Assembly (NCBI GenBank): GCA_017562135.1
Contig: QEYB01000073.1
Coordinates: 1 to 29,767 of the forward strand
DNA: 29,767 bases
Origin: Dipylidium caninum
Lineage: Eukaryota > Platyhelminthes > Cestoda > Cyclophyllidea > Dipylidiidae
Direction: 5' to 3'
The notes beneath the pieces were generated by a model. That model saw only the letters and a list, made by a program, of their open reading frames with translations. It did not search any database and was not told the DNA's origin. Shown here piece after piece: positions 1 to 11,057 of the stretch (the first letter of the stretch is position 1; each line of letters begins with the position of its first letter). The position numbers and the translations under genes were made by a program.

Positions 1-3000
1 AAATGGACCAAAGAGAGGCGACAGTGCGAGGGTAGGACGAGGTTTCCAACCAAGTAGAGACACGGTAAAGAGCAAGAGTCACACACTCGAGCAGACATTT
101 CTTGCTTCGATCGGACGTTTGGTCCGCAGAAGGAAAGGTCACACACCAGCAATGCCATGGAGACCCGCCTTGGTGGGTGTAGAGGGGCTCCCGGGGATAA
201 GGCGCCTTTGCATATGTTTTCCTGTTGCCTTACTGGAGGTCTCTGGAGTCTATCCAAGATATTAACTTTGGCATTCGGTGTTCTTATTCGTTTGCTGGTC
301 TAACTTGCACCTTTTACACGACTTAAGGTGGAAACTATTGTTGAAACGACGTGATACAAAACAAGAAATGCATTTTCTGCGCCGAGATAATTTTCTGCAA
401 CGATTGAGACAAGTCACATATGTCCCTTTCAAGGAAATCACTGCTGTAGAGGTGCTACAGGTATTCGTCTTTGCATAACCTTATTTTGTGTCATTTTAGC
501 TTTTTTCTGCAAAAATATATTCTCATAAATTTCACGGCAGTGGGCGGGGACTCCGCTCTGTCTCCTGCTTTCGCCACTGGTTGTGCTCGCAAAAGAAATA
601 ATGGACAATTAATCACTTGGAACGTTTTACGTATGTCGATCAGAATGCTTTGTTGGTGATATTTTCGGTTTCAAAAGCTAAGTTCTGGGCGTGTATTCTC
701 AGTGCCATTTGCTCGGTTTTCCGATTGCCCATTGACAGATTCGCCTCCCTCGCAAAGTGACGATTCGGTGCACAACGGGCAATTGGTACCGCGAAGGAAG
801 CAACAGGAAGGCGCACTCGCTCAAAGCGGGTCACTCGACCATACTGCAGCTGCGTCAGTTCGTGTGACGCATATGAAGGGGACGTTTTTTTCTTTTTTGT
901 ATTTTACCCTTCATTTGGAACGCAATGTCGAGCACAGCTGTAGGCGAATGGCCAGTATCGTAGTTACATCTAAGTCTCGACTGTATTCCACAGTCCGCGT
1001 GTTTTCAATCCTTCCTCCCGTCATCAAGTGGGATGGTAATCTTCCTCAGGCGCCATGCGGACACTCAAAATTGCCCAGAAACAACCTTTTTTGTAATAAC
1101 ATCGAGCAGCTTTTTATGAGTGGCATTCACGCTCAGTGCGCATTGATGTTGCCTCGAGCCGTCACCCTCGCTGTGTTCAATTTAAACTCAAAACAAAAAT
1201 AGACCTTAAAAACCTTTTGTCCCCTATTTGCTTCGGCAAAAAAAAATAAATAAAGATAAAACACAAAGGACAAACTTGTACGGAAATGAGTACAGAAGAG
1301 ACTTATAGACGATAAACAAAAAAAATATATCGAGTGGGCAGTATGCAAGTGCATTTCTAAGGCACAGTGAATTGGTGGATGAACCAAGAATAAAAAAAGC
1401 CCATTTCACAGTTTCAAATTCACCAAAACAATTTTCGTATAGTCCACTTCGGGTCGGTTATAAACTCAGAGTGCTAGTCAATTACGAAAAATGCAAGGGT
1501 GTCACCAATGCGTGGGCACAGGAAGGATTAGTTCATTCTACTCCCGAGTTTGGCGCCCATGAGACGCGGGTGGAGTGTAGTAGTTGCAGCCACTTGAGGT
1601 GGAATGCAGCGGTTAGTTCGGAATTTCCTCTGCAAGAAAAGAAAACTCCTCACATCCTATTCACAAATTGTCCCCAAACTGACTGAGGCGGCATTTACGA
1701 ATCTGCAGGGTTGGGCGTGCGGGCAGTACTAGCCAGTGGGACCATCCGCGTTGAATGACCACCCAGTCGTGGTGAAGTTAAGTGGGAATGCAGACAAATA
1801 AAAGAGGCGCGAAGAGTAGAAGAAACTCATCATTACGGGTGGCTGTCGTGGCGATGCGCCAATAGAGAACAAAACCAGAGTGGCAATAGCGCAGTGATAA
1901 GAAGCAAGGTTGAGGGAATTATGATGAATCGTGTCCTTTCCTCCGTCAGCGAGATGAATATAGCAGCGAGGGAAGAGGAGCTCCGTCTTCTACTGAACAC
2001 ACGTGTAGTTTGGCCAGCGTGTCACACAGTCCTATATGAAGGGAAATAGTGGACCTGTCAATTTGTTACTCACCGCTCTTACTCTCCCACTATAATGCGC
2101 AGTCAAATCCGTGCACCATTTTATCTTGCAGGAGGTTCAGGCTAGGAATTCGGCCTGGGGGTGACAGGAGGGGATTTGGGGGCATTAAAATTGTCATGTC
2201 TGTTGATCCCCATCCTCCCTGCGGACAGCACTTTGCTGGGCGACGGGAATGGGGCTGCCATTAACCAGTCAACAACAGGAGAGCTATAAGCCCTGCTCGC
2301 CCCCACAGGCAGGACGCATTTCGTTGCGTGACTCGAGGGAGAGCGCTTGCCCGACCCACCGAGCGCGGTGTAGCGATGGCGGACCGTCGGGGGTTTTCAC
2401 CACCGGCGTGGTAGGGCAAATGCCAAGCTCACTTGATCGTTGTCTCAGTGCGACATCGTTTCGCTCCGAGCGGGTGAATAGGGCCAAGACTAGGTTGACC
2501 GCATTGACAGCGGGCGTTCTCCCTCTCCTCCCTCCGGCCCTGGACGGCAGGGGCGAGGGTAACGACCCCACTGCCGCAGCGAGCAGGAGGCATCATTTGA
2601 GTCGGAAGCAGTCCAATCGCCGCCGGCAGTCTATTGCGTGAGGTGCTCAAGTTAGCGGGAAGACGTCGGCCACGGCGTCGTTTGTATGAGAGGAAAGCCA
2701 GTTTTGACGCCGTTGCGAAAGAGGCATGGAAAGGGGTAACCTCAGCACCCGAATGCACTTTGTGCCAAAGGAAAGGAAACAACGTTTCCTGCCTCGGAGT
2801 AAAACAGACTTCATGAGGGCAGGCAGTGAAACGACGTTTCGGGCCGCATGACAGTGCGAGAAATTCACAGCCATCTGGTAGAGTTATCGATGAGCCTTGA
2901 GTGATTTCCCGCTTCGCCCTTCGCCTCCCCTGCCCTGGCAATATCCTCCGGTGGGTGTCCTACCCACCTCCAGCCCGAGCGGCTGAGACAGCCGACGAGG

Positions 3001-4948
3001 AAGGAGGACCGGCTCGAATTCATTCACGAGGGAAATGTAAATTAGCCTCGTGTGCACACACACCAGCCTCCTTCGCCCATGCCTTCAAATTGGGGAGCTC
3101 GAATAACTGTGCAAATGCGTAGCGTGGTGGCAACTTGTGCCAACACACATAACAAAGGGGAGAGAGAGCAAAAGGAGGGCGGAGGTGCTCCCCGTCCCTT
3201 TGAGGCAGTCAAGCTTGCCATCCAATTCTGCGACTCATTGTGTGGAGGCGGGTGGAGCAGATGTGGGGAGGAGTTCCACTCGAGGCAAAGTGAAGGCGCA
3301 CGAGGAAGAAAATCCCCCAGGAGGTGGCAACACCGACCACTGGCACCGTTGAAAGTGTGGACGGAGTAGGAGGAGAGGATACACGTATGTTTAAATGGCC
3401 CACCTGAAAGTGCTGAGGCAACACCACCCTACACAAGGTTCCTTGATAACACACAGATATCCACAAATTTGGATGCGGAACTTTATTTGTTCAGAGGCAT
3501 AGGTTTCTCCCGTCCCGCCCCCTTCTTATCCCTCCGCAATCTCCAGGTCGTCCTCTCCTCTCGCTGCAATTTCGTTCCCGCCGCTAGCATTTCAGCTTAC
3601 CTTAGTGACAATCCGAGCTGTCATCACCGCCATGGACAGCATTTCGGTGATCATTCCCCTCCGAGTGATTGTTGCTCGACATTTTTGGACTCCCGTCCCC
3701 CTCCACACAGCCCGATGGCAACGGGCACAGGCATTTGAAGCACCGGGGGACAATTCCGCCTCCCTCTCCGTTCGTAGAAGGGGCGGTCAGAGAATAGTAT
3801 CAATTAAGCTCAGTTAAAATGATTGCGTGTCAGACAGCGCATTGTGACTTGGGCAAAAAGGGGATTTTAGCGGCGGAAAGGATGGACCACAAGAGTGACA
3901 GTGGTCAATCTGAGGAGGATCGAGAGGAAGAGCGGGTCGAAAGTTGCTGATCCTCATCGCCGAGAGAGAGAAAAATTTGTCACTTTCGGTTGATTGTCTC
4001 GAATTTTAAAGAGGTTGTGTGAGATAAAAACGGCTCTTCACCATCATGAGAGCTGAGAGGACCAAAAGTCTTTACAGTCAGGCGACATAAGAGGATAGCG
4101 GTTGCCTCACCCCCCCCCCCACCGCCTCCTCCTATGGAGTTCAAGTGACCAATGCGACGGAATCCTCGCTTTTCGAGTTTGGCCTCACCGCGCCCGAATG
4201 CTCGGAAGCGGACTATGAATGTAACGAAATTCCAGTAATTTGACTGGCACATATTAATACCCATCCATGAAGCGTTCTCTATGGGCAGTTGGGAAGAAAT
4301 GTCAATAGGCCCTAAGTCTGACTCTCATTTTTACTTTTCCCCTCGCAAAATGAACTCGTTGGATGAATGGACGAGTCAAGGGGGAGGAGAGGAGAGCGTG
4401 CTGTGGGTAACTGGAAGGTGATGGTGACCGCAGAGGTACCGTGCTTTCACCTACTCGGGTACCCTCATGACTGTCATCTCCCCCCCCGGACACGCCTCCA
4501 CTTCCTCCCACGAGGGCGGTTGGCCGTCACACCGCCTAGTCCCCCCTTTGTTCCTTGTAGACGCGCATCCCAGTCGTCGGGATCGAGGAACAGGCGCTTT
4601 CATACGGCGCGCCCCGTTCGACTGTAGAGGGAGAGAGGAGCAGGTGGAAATAGCACAAGAGAGGCATCACCCCGGCCTGGACTTTTAGAAAGAGTTACTC
4701 AACATTACCCAGGTGTTGATTGAGCCCAAATGCCATCCACATAACTCAAAGACCCGCCCACATCCCTTCAAATATGAATTCAAACGTTTAAAAAAATTAT
4801 TCAAAAGCGTAGAATAACCACTTTCGACAGAATTTCTCTGGGGCTGCGGGTAAGTTGTAAGTTAACTCTGCATAGGATTAGATCGGTAGCTTAGAAATAT
4901 GTCATCGCAAAAAAATTTACACTAGCGATTAAACACAGCAAAATCACA
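1..4948. other. No supportable gene
   Basis: Open frames here are short, overlap on both strands and lack splice-site support or recognisable motifs. 2250-2660 is GC- and CpG-rich. 4110-4120 is a C11 run. An A-rich stretch with AATAAATAAAG lies at 1238-1260, perhaps a retroelement or retrocopy tail, but nothing recognisable precedes it. Confidence 0.6.
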
Positions 4949-5212
4949 CTAGAACACAATATTAACGAACTTAAGTTTCAAAAATAAAGCTCCACTGGTA
5001 GCGTTGATACGAAAGAAATTTCCAAAATAATGGTGGAGATGGTGGCAAAGCACCCGAGACAATTGGACAGGTTGCCCGATTAAGAGGTTGTTTAATCTGG
5101 TTTTGCACATAAACCCTCTGCATCTGATACGAAAAAAAATTCTTCTCTCCTCTACATCCAAGTGTCGGAATCTCTGAAGCCCGTGAGCTAAGACCGCCTC
5201 ACAGGCTTGGAC
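4949..5212 (-). pseudogene. Possible degenerate TTLL exon after a 31-bp intron
   Basis: After FTTK a donor GTATGT (from 5243) and the acceptor TTGCACAG would define an intron of only 31 bp (5243-5213), phase 0 on both sides. The following frame reads VQACEAVLAHGLQ and IRCRGFMC, resembling the VQ.CE..L...LQ and SRGRGIMC segments of TTLL3. However, the roughly 150 residues that normally separate FTTK from this block are missing. The reading frame then runs without recognisable motifs (no ATP-grasp lysine KPG, no F-D-L-R) to a stop at 4949. I infer an internal deletion followed by decay; a chance match is possible. Confidence 0.4.
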
Positions 5213-5243
5213 CTGTGCAAGTAGGCGAAGTGACTGGACATAC

Positions 5244-7293
5244 CTTGGTGGTGAACGGCGCCTTGTTGTGTGATTGACCAGCTGATTGTGGCCGGAGGTA
5301 GCGGAAATCAATGTGGGCCTTCTTCAAGGACCATATGAAGTTGGGCACCACGTTCCGCACATTCTTACCCTGCAAAGTAACAGGCGGATGGCCGACAAGG
5401 ACAAGGTGACACCACTGAAGCCACAGAGATGAGAAGAAGAAAACGAGGAAAGTGAGAGGAGGAGAGGAAGTGGACGATCTAGGAAATATTGCCGTTCGTC
5501 TGAGGACTGACAGTGTGCAGAAGCACTCAAAAGAGACTACTCGATTTCCGCTGGCGCTTCTGCACAAAGGAGTCAAATGATCGGGGAAGCCTGATGAACT
5601 GGCAAAACGACATAGAAAACTGCCAGACAAGGGAAGCGCATGCACATAGGCCCCGGATGTCCCTTCAACCGCCATCCACACAGCCATTCCGGTGACTCCA
5701 TTGCGACAGCTCCAACGACGGTGACTGTGTGATGTTAGGGACCTGAGATTAGCGGACAGCGGAGCATTTACATCTTCAGGCGTCACACACCACTCGTTGA
5801 GCAGACAGGGAAGGCGGGGGAGCTGCGAGATTAAGGTCCACTTGACAACAGTTTCCTGTTGCAGAACCGGGCAAACGGAATAGTGGAAGTGTGAAGGCAA
5901 ATACTAGCACTTGAATTTCACCTGAAAATTGATTCTTGGGCTGAAAGTTCACCGCGGGAACTCAGAAGTGAGGGGTTAAGGTGGAAACGAAGAAAACTCT
6001 TCCCCTTCTTTTGCTGCAAAGGGAGGCGGATGTGGTATGAGGGTGGCACAGCCTCGTGAGTTGGGTCATGTGGGCAAGAGATACCTTCGAGCCAGTGGTG
6101 AAACAAGTAACTGAAACACGCACATCCCGAGCGTAGGGAGGATTTATCAGATGCTACGAAATCTTTCATGACGACGTCAAATGACTCGCGTATCCCAATT
6201 CTTTAATTGCGGACATGGACCACCTTGGTTCGGTTAGGAGCGACTTCAGCGACTCCGGACATCGAGGCGTATTTGGCCGAGGTTTCACTCACCAGCCCAT
6301 TAAATAGCGAGGCGAGGGGAAACACCGACGTATCTGCAAGGGATAACCGACGCTTCTCATAAGACTTTGGTGAAATGGCGTCGGGCCTGTCCTTCCAAAC
6401 TGACTGTCTCTCTCCCCCCTTCCTCTTGGCCGAAGGATGAATGTTCCTTTGTGAGCCGACCACCTTTATTTTGCCCAAACACCACCTGAGGCGCCGTGAC
6501 CTTGGCAACCGGTCAAGTGGTAGAGGAAATACAAATTGACTGTCAGATGCCCGAAATTCACTTCAACTCACTGTTTGAAGAGGGTGGAACTTCCTCCTGA
6601 TGAATGTGTCCATAATCAAAATCACCGTTGACGCAGACGGTGTTGGGAGACGAGGCTTCAGTAAGTCGGTTACTGGAATTCCGCAAGCAGGCAACACGTT
6701 CACCGGTCACTGAGAGCGGAGCCCGATAAAACTTCTCCACCCATCCTCGCCGACGCATGCCCTCACGGATGTGACGGTAGGGGCCCAGCACCGCGAAGAC
6801 CTTATTTTTCTGCAATAACAATTCATGTTATCAGCTCCACACAACTAGAGGTGACCCTGGCGAGGATGGAGAACTGGAATGACATGTTGGTAGAGCATAA
6901 TGACATTCAGACGCCGAGACTGACCGTGCAAAACGAACCGCGGCTTGAGGGTGGAAATTTTCAACCCCAAGCCCTGTGGATGGCAGGTTCTGAATGAAAA
7001 ATGGGAAAACAATCGCGGCATGTTATGACAGGCCTCGAGGGGAGGCGTGGCACTCTTCCCGTGTGTGGATAATTGCCCCGTTACCAATTGCTATTTAAAG
7101 TCGTCCCGCCACCAGTCCCACTCACGTTGTCGCCTGCCACCATGTTAATGCTTTCGTCAGACGCGACTTCGTCTTGGGCTGCGGTTGTGTGATTGGCAAG
7201 AGGCGCCGCCTCCGTGTCTGAGACAACCCCTTTAGCCCCACACTTCTCTCGCCTGAGCTGCCGCAGCTCCGTCGGACGTGAAATTTGTTCGTG
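5244..7293 (-). CDS. TTLL3: N-terminal exons of a TTLL3/8-type tubulin glycine ligase (partial)
   Basis: Exons on the minus strand: about 7293-7126 (5' limit unresolved; ends MVAGDN before GTGAGT), 6809-6572, 6333-6293 and 5369-5244. Phases agree (0, 1, 0, 0). The second exon begins KNKVFAVLGPY and continues RRRGWVEKFYR, matching the KVF..GPYP..R..L..RGWVEK block of TTLL3/TTLL8. The third and fourth give PLASLFNGL then VRNVVPNFIWS, IDFRYL, H-N-K-A and FTTK, matching the LMS.MVRN..P.FLWT...ID...L...NH...A.FTTK block. These enzymes add glycine to tubulin in cilia and sperm axonemes. The ATP-grasp catalytic core should follow, but I could not find it downstream apart from the doubtful exon 5212-4949. 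The locus is therefore truncated, decayed or strongly diverged. Confidence 0.75.
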
Positions 7294-8904
7294 TTACGAG
7301 ACTTTACTTCACACAGCCCGTGAAGAAAGTGTCCGAGTAAAAGCCGTAGGAATGACTTGACTTTCAACCACTCAAATTGAGGATTTGAGGCAGGAATACC
7401 ACAGGTTCATAGCACCGTTTTTAGGTCCTCGCCGAGCCTTTGAGTGGTCGTTTACCACCACGTTTGATGCATACTGCTACATCAGTCAACCATTAGTTGT
7501 TAGGACGGTCAAATACTACTTACGATGGGATATCAGTAGCATGTGAGCGAGCAGGACTCAAAGTGGGCATGTAGCTGCTCGCTCATCTTCATCATAACTC
7601 AAATCGACGTGGCTGTGCAGGCATACTTATTTGCAACACAAAAGTCCTCGTCCATCGTCAGCCTCGTTAAAACTCAACCTTTGCCGCCCTCCCGTGAGCT
7701 TCAGGCTGCGCAGTGCACCCGTGAAGGCAGGAGGCGGACAACTGACAAGTTACACCGGAGGCGGTTGGGGAGCGGAGAGAAAAGTCCTTTAATTTGCCCT
7801 CTCCTCCTTGAGAATCAGGATGACAGGCGACACTCCAAACATGATAAACAAATCACTGACGTTGACCGTTACAAGCATTGGCCAACGAGTCAAAGGGATA
7901 AACCGTCCCGCGTCGTGCTTAGGCAAAGCGATAGTATGGAGAATATCAAACGAAAATGGGAGAATAGATCTTCATATGCCTCTTCCTGCATACCTGACTT
8001 TCGGTAAAATAATACTCCTCACATGGCCAATTTATAACTTCACTCGAGTGACATCCGGCGGGTTTAGAGCGGCATGAGCAAGCATTGAACACATGGCAAA
8101 ACAGAAATTGCTTCTGCGGCACTCGCAGCCTAACCGAAGGATACGCGCCATGCCTCAAGATGCCGGTGACGGGTGGGGAAGAGAGCGTTCACTGGTGGTG
8201 TACCCTAGTTTTATTACACTTCGGGGAGAACCCTGTTTGCCAGGCACTCAGTTCTAAGCTTAACTCATTTCAGAAGAAAATGACAGAAGGGGGAAGGGCT
8301 GAGAGGAAAGGAACATTAGGTGTCTCTACATTGTTTCCTTCGCATCATTTAGCCGCAAAACTCTATTTCCCCCTTCTCCGACATATTTGCCATCAGAATG
8401 GATGGAAGGAAGGCGATTGAGTTGACCCTCGCGTCCCTTGAACCCGGAAGTTGGAGGGAAAAACACAGAGTCGCACCTACTCCTCGTCGGGGGAAGTGTA
8501 GGTCCTTTTCTTCTCCTCCTAAGTTCAAATGGGGCACCCAATGGGACATTTTCCCGTTCTTCCCAATGGCGCCAATACCTCCGCTAAAGCCGAGTACCTC
8601 AACGCCTTCTCTTCTAAAAGACGGTAAGTGCACGAGGGGACACTGCAAATTGCGGGAGTGGGAGGGGCGAGTCGAAGGTGGAAAACGCAAGTTGATAACC
8701 ATCTGATCGGGTGCTTACTGCTCGAACAAGGCGGGTGGTAGCATCGTGATTTGGCCTCATAGTGAGGTGGACAGGGGTAGAGACGAAAAGAAGAACAACT
8801 GCGGCACACAAACGAGAAGTTGTCGCAAATTGAGGTTCAAAAACAGATGACAATAACCTTAACAGCGGGATCGGATGATGTCCCGACCCGGCTTGCAGTT
8901 CTGT
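7294..8904. other. Between the TTLL locus and the repeat: no gene identified
   Basis: It should contain the 5' end and promoter of the TTLL-type gene and any later exons of the 9321 paralog. A good acceptor (CTTACCGTCTTTTAG) exists at about 8620 on the minus strand, but the frame behind it ends after some 29 codons. No tRNA or mobile-element signature is visible. Confidence 0.4.
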
Positions 8905-9246
8905 GCAAGGAGAGTGGAGGCCTGTCACCCTCGAAATGCCTCAGGATGGAGGCTGAGCTCCCCGATTTCCCTCCTCCTCTCGCCGCTTTCAGTGCCCACA
9001 AGCCGAAGTGCACCGACTACTTCGGCTAACCGCGATCGATGAGGATGACTCAGTCCCCACTGGCTTGGCCAATCGGAGAGGGGTTGCGTCATTCAATTGG
9101 AAGGGAGCCGTTGAGTCGCACAATGGATGGACGCTTTCTACAGAAACTCTCGATGCGGCCAACTTCATGATTACCCAGGAAAGCGAGGACAGCGACAAAT
9201 GCGGGACCGACGCTAAGTTCAATTTTGGTGCGCTTCGAAAGTGTCG
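8905..9246. repeat. Near-identical direct repeat, copy 1 (342 bp)
   Basis: It matches 10715-11057 almost base for base; I noted only about five differences. It lies at the start of the putative first intron of the 9321 paralog. The ends show no terminal inverted repeats and no clear target-site duplication. Homology stops abruptly at GTGTCG on the right and starts at GCAAGGAGAG on the left. It contains a hairpin at 9001-9027, and its minus strand has CCAAT-type boxes and TGACGCAA. Confidence 0.85.
9001..9027. other. Perfect 8-bp stem hairpin in repeat copy 1
   Basis: AGCCGAAG and CTTCGGCT are perfect complements separated by an 11-base loop. There is no following T-run, so it is not an intrinsic-terminator shape. 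The same structure is in copy 2 at 10812-10838. Confidence 0.6.
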
Positions 9247-9272
9247 TGGAAAGGAGCGATGCTACCACTCAC

Positions 9273-9321
9273 CTGATTGGTTGGAGATGTACGTGAGGAG
9301 AAGTGATGTTGCCACCAGCAT
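9273..9321 (-). CDS. Signal-peptide exon of a paralogous surface-protein gene (fragment)
   Basis: The exon encodes MLVATSLLLTYISNQS followed by a G and the donor GTGAGT. It ends in phase 1, exactly like exon 1 of the gene at 22091, which encodes MLRETTVLFFGLICIHA. Upstream sequence (9358-9825) is homologous to the promoter of the intact gene, including the TATA-like box at the same distance. Downstream on the minus strand I could not identify the Cys-containing exons, and a repeat copy (8905-9246) occupies the start of the putative intron. It may be a decayed copy, a fragment, or a gene whose later exons have diverged beyond recognition by eye. Confidence 0.6.
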
Positions 9322-9357
9322 TTGTTGGGCAGTGGGAGTCACTACTTCTCGTATCTG

Positions 9358-9366
9358 CCATTTATC
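9358..9366 (-). promoter_or_regulatory. TATA-like box of the paralogous signal exon
   Basis: GATAAATGG on the minus strand lies 37 bp upstream of the ATG at 9321. It is positionally equivalent to GATAAAAGG upstream of the intact gene, and the sequence on either side (ATCCTGTT on the plus strand) is also shared. Confidence 0.5.
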
Positions 9367-9474
9367 CTGTTCAAGGAAAATCAACAGGCAATTTAGCATT
9401 TGAGATTCAACGCAACATCTCCTTCAACCTTCAACCGTAGTCAAGACGTGTACGCGGAGCTTCACACTGGCGCC

Positions 9475-9825
9475 CTCACGCGCGGATTGGCCCACGCTGC
9501 TAGTTTTCTACGTTCTCACGGCGTGCATTTAGGCAAATCTACAAGTCTTCATTTGTCAACTAAGCTTATGGCCCAACTCTCTTCAACCGCACTATTATAA
9601 CAAGAAGACATTTCACATGGGCTGTGATCTTCTCCAACGCCTTGAGGTCACCGTCTGTGTATTACAACAGTCATGCATGAAGAGCTCTTACGGCCTCATC
9701 AGTACGTGCCTCAGACTGTCTGGTGTTGGTGACAATTTGGCGCTCTTCATGCTGGCTGAACTGAGGTCGACATTAAACAACTTGCAAAACATTCCCAGCA
9801 TCTGCACTTCATGACGACGCTGACG
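9475..9825 (-). promoter_or_regulatory. Conserved 5'-flank block of the 9321 paralog
   Basis: This is the counterpart of 22588-22905. The near-identical core is at 9626-9686 with the palindrome TCATGCATGA at 9671-9680. It lies closer to its ATG (about 150-500 bp) than the copy at 22.6-22.9 kb, consistent with an insertion or duplication in the other promoter. No open reading frame is conserved between the two copies. Confidence 0.5.
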
Positions 9826-10714
9826 AAAGCTATGGAAAGCTGGTGGGGAGAGAAAAATTTCCTGAGTTGAGATAACGTCTCTCCGCTCTGCAGCTATGTT
9901 GCACTAGAGGGAGGTGGAGGAGGCAGAGGAGGAGGAGAAGGAGAAAGAGGACTGAAATGTACGCGCAACTAGAGACACGTATACAAGTTTGTGATCGGAT
10001 GACCCAATGGAGCGTGAGCGAGCTTTTGATTGGTTTAGGAGTGCTGGTTAGTCTGTGAATTCCTAATATCGAGAAAAAGGCCGAATTCGCTACTTACCAG
10101 GTGATTCAAATTTCGCCTCATCTTCATACGACTTCCCTAAAACGAAGAAGCAAATTGAGGGTATATAGTGGATTATAAAGGAAAGGAGACAAGGAGTTGA
10201 GAACAAAGGCTTTGGATTAGAATAGTGAAATATACTTGGCTACTCGAGGTGACGATTTCAGGGCGATCAAAAAGGAGACACGATTTGATGGGGATAAAAA
10301 CTCACGAAGTGATGCGTAAAGGAGAATGAGCTTATTACGAGGCACGCGTTGTTTCAATGGATGGGAAAGTTCAAGTGGAACAGTCGGCTGCAAGTCTTCA
10401 CGTGAAAACTGATCCACTTGCGAGTGTGAAAGCAGGCATTGAAGCAGGTCGTAAAGTGATCTGCTTCTCACTCCCCTAAGTGACTTGTGGAGACTAAACG
10501 TCTGGCCAAATGAGGCTGTACATTCAATAGAACACATCATCCTCCTAGGGTTCTGGAGATAAATCATTTCATCGTTGGTCGGGCGCACAGTTCGACTGGT
10601 GGTTTCGAGGGGATAGCCAAATCACGAAGACACAGACACACTGTATGACATCATTCTCCTGGGCAAGCCCTGCTTTCCTTTCCTTTCCTTTCCGGTTGCT
10701 CGACGAAATGCTGA
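9826..10714. other. Intergenic, with GA-rich tract
   Basis: 9907-9952 is a GGA/GAG purine tract, and 10675-10692 holds a short CCTTT repeat just before repeat copy 2. I see no gene. Confidence 0.5.
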
Positions 10715-11057
10715 GCAAGGAGAGTGGAGGCCTGTCACCCTCGAACACGCCTCAGGATGGAGGCTGAGCTCCCTGATTTCCCTCCTCCTCTCGCCGCTTT
10801 CAGTGCCCACAAGCCGAAGTGCACCGACTACTTCGGCTAACCGCGATCGATGAGGATGACTCAGTCCCCACTGGCTTGGCCAATCGGAGAGGGGTTGCGT
10901 CATTCAATTGGAAGGGAGCCGTTGAGTCGCACAATGGATGGACGCCTTCTACAGAAACTCTCGATGCGGCCAACTTCATGATTACCCAGGAAAGCGAGGA
11001 CAGCGACAAATGCGGGACTGACGCTAAGTTCAATTTTGGTGCGCTTCGAAAGTGTCG
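10715..11057. repeat. Near-identical direct repeat, copy 2 (343 bp)
   Basis: This copy has the same orientation as copy 1, and the flanks on both sides differ completely from those of copy 1. The same internal hairpin lies at 10812-10838. High identity means recent duplication, transposition or gene conversion. No coding potential is conserved beyond what identical sequence forces. Confidence 0.85.

Noticed and set aside
702..1202. 166-codon open frame, plus strand
   Set aside because: No motif, no splice support and no codon pattern. One frame of this length is expected by chance in some 180 kb of six-frame sequence in total.
1230..1262. A-rich stretch with AATAAATAAAG as a gene end
   Set aside because: No coding frame or retroelement recognisable upstream, and A-richness alone makes AATAAA likely.
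2429..2941. 170-codon open frame, minus strand
   Set aside because: It lies in GC-rich sequence where stops are rare. Overlapping frames on the other strand look equally good, and no domain is recognisable.
8590..8622. Exon 2 of the 9321 paralog after the acceptor at about 8620
   Set aside because: The phase fits (G plus AA), but the frame stops after about 29 codons and shows no convincing similarity to exon 2 of the intact gene.
9008..9403. Frame conserved between 9008-9403 and 10819-11148
   Set aside because: The proteins match only because the DNA repeat is nearly identical. The minus-strand frame is conserved just as well, and the frames diverge at the repeat edge.
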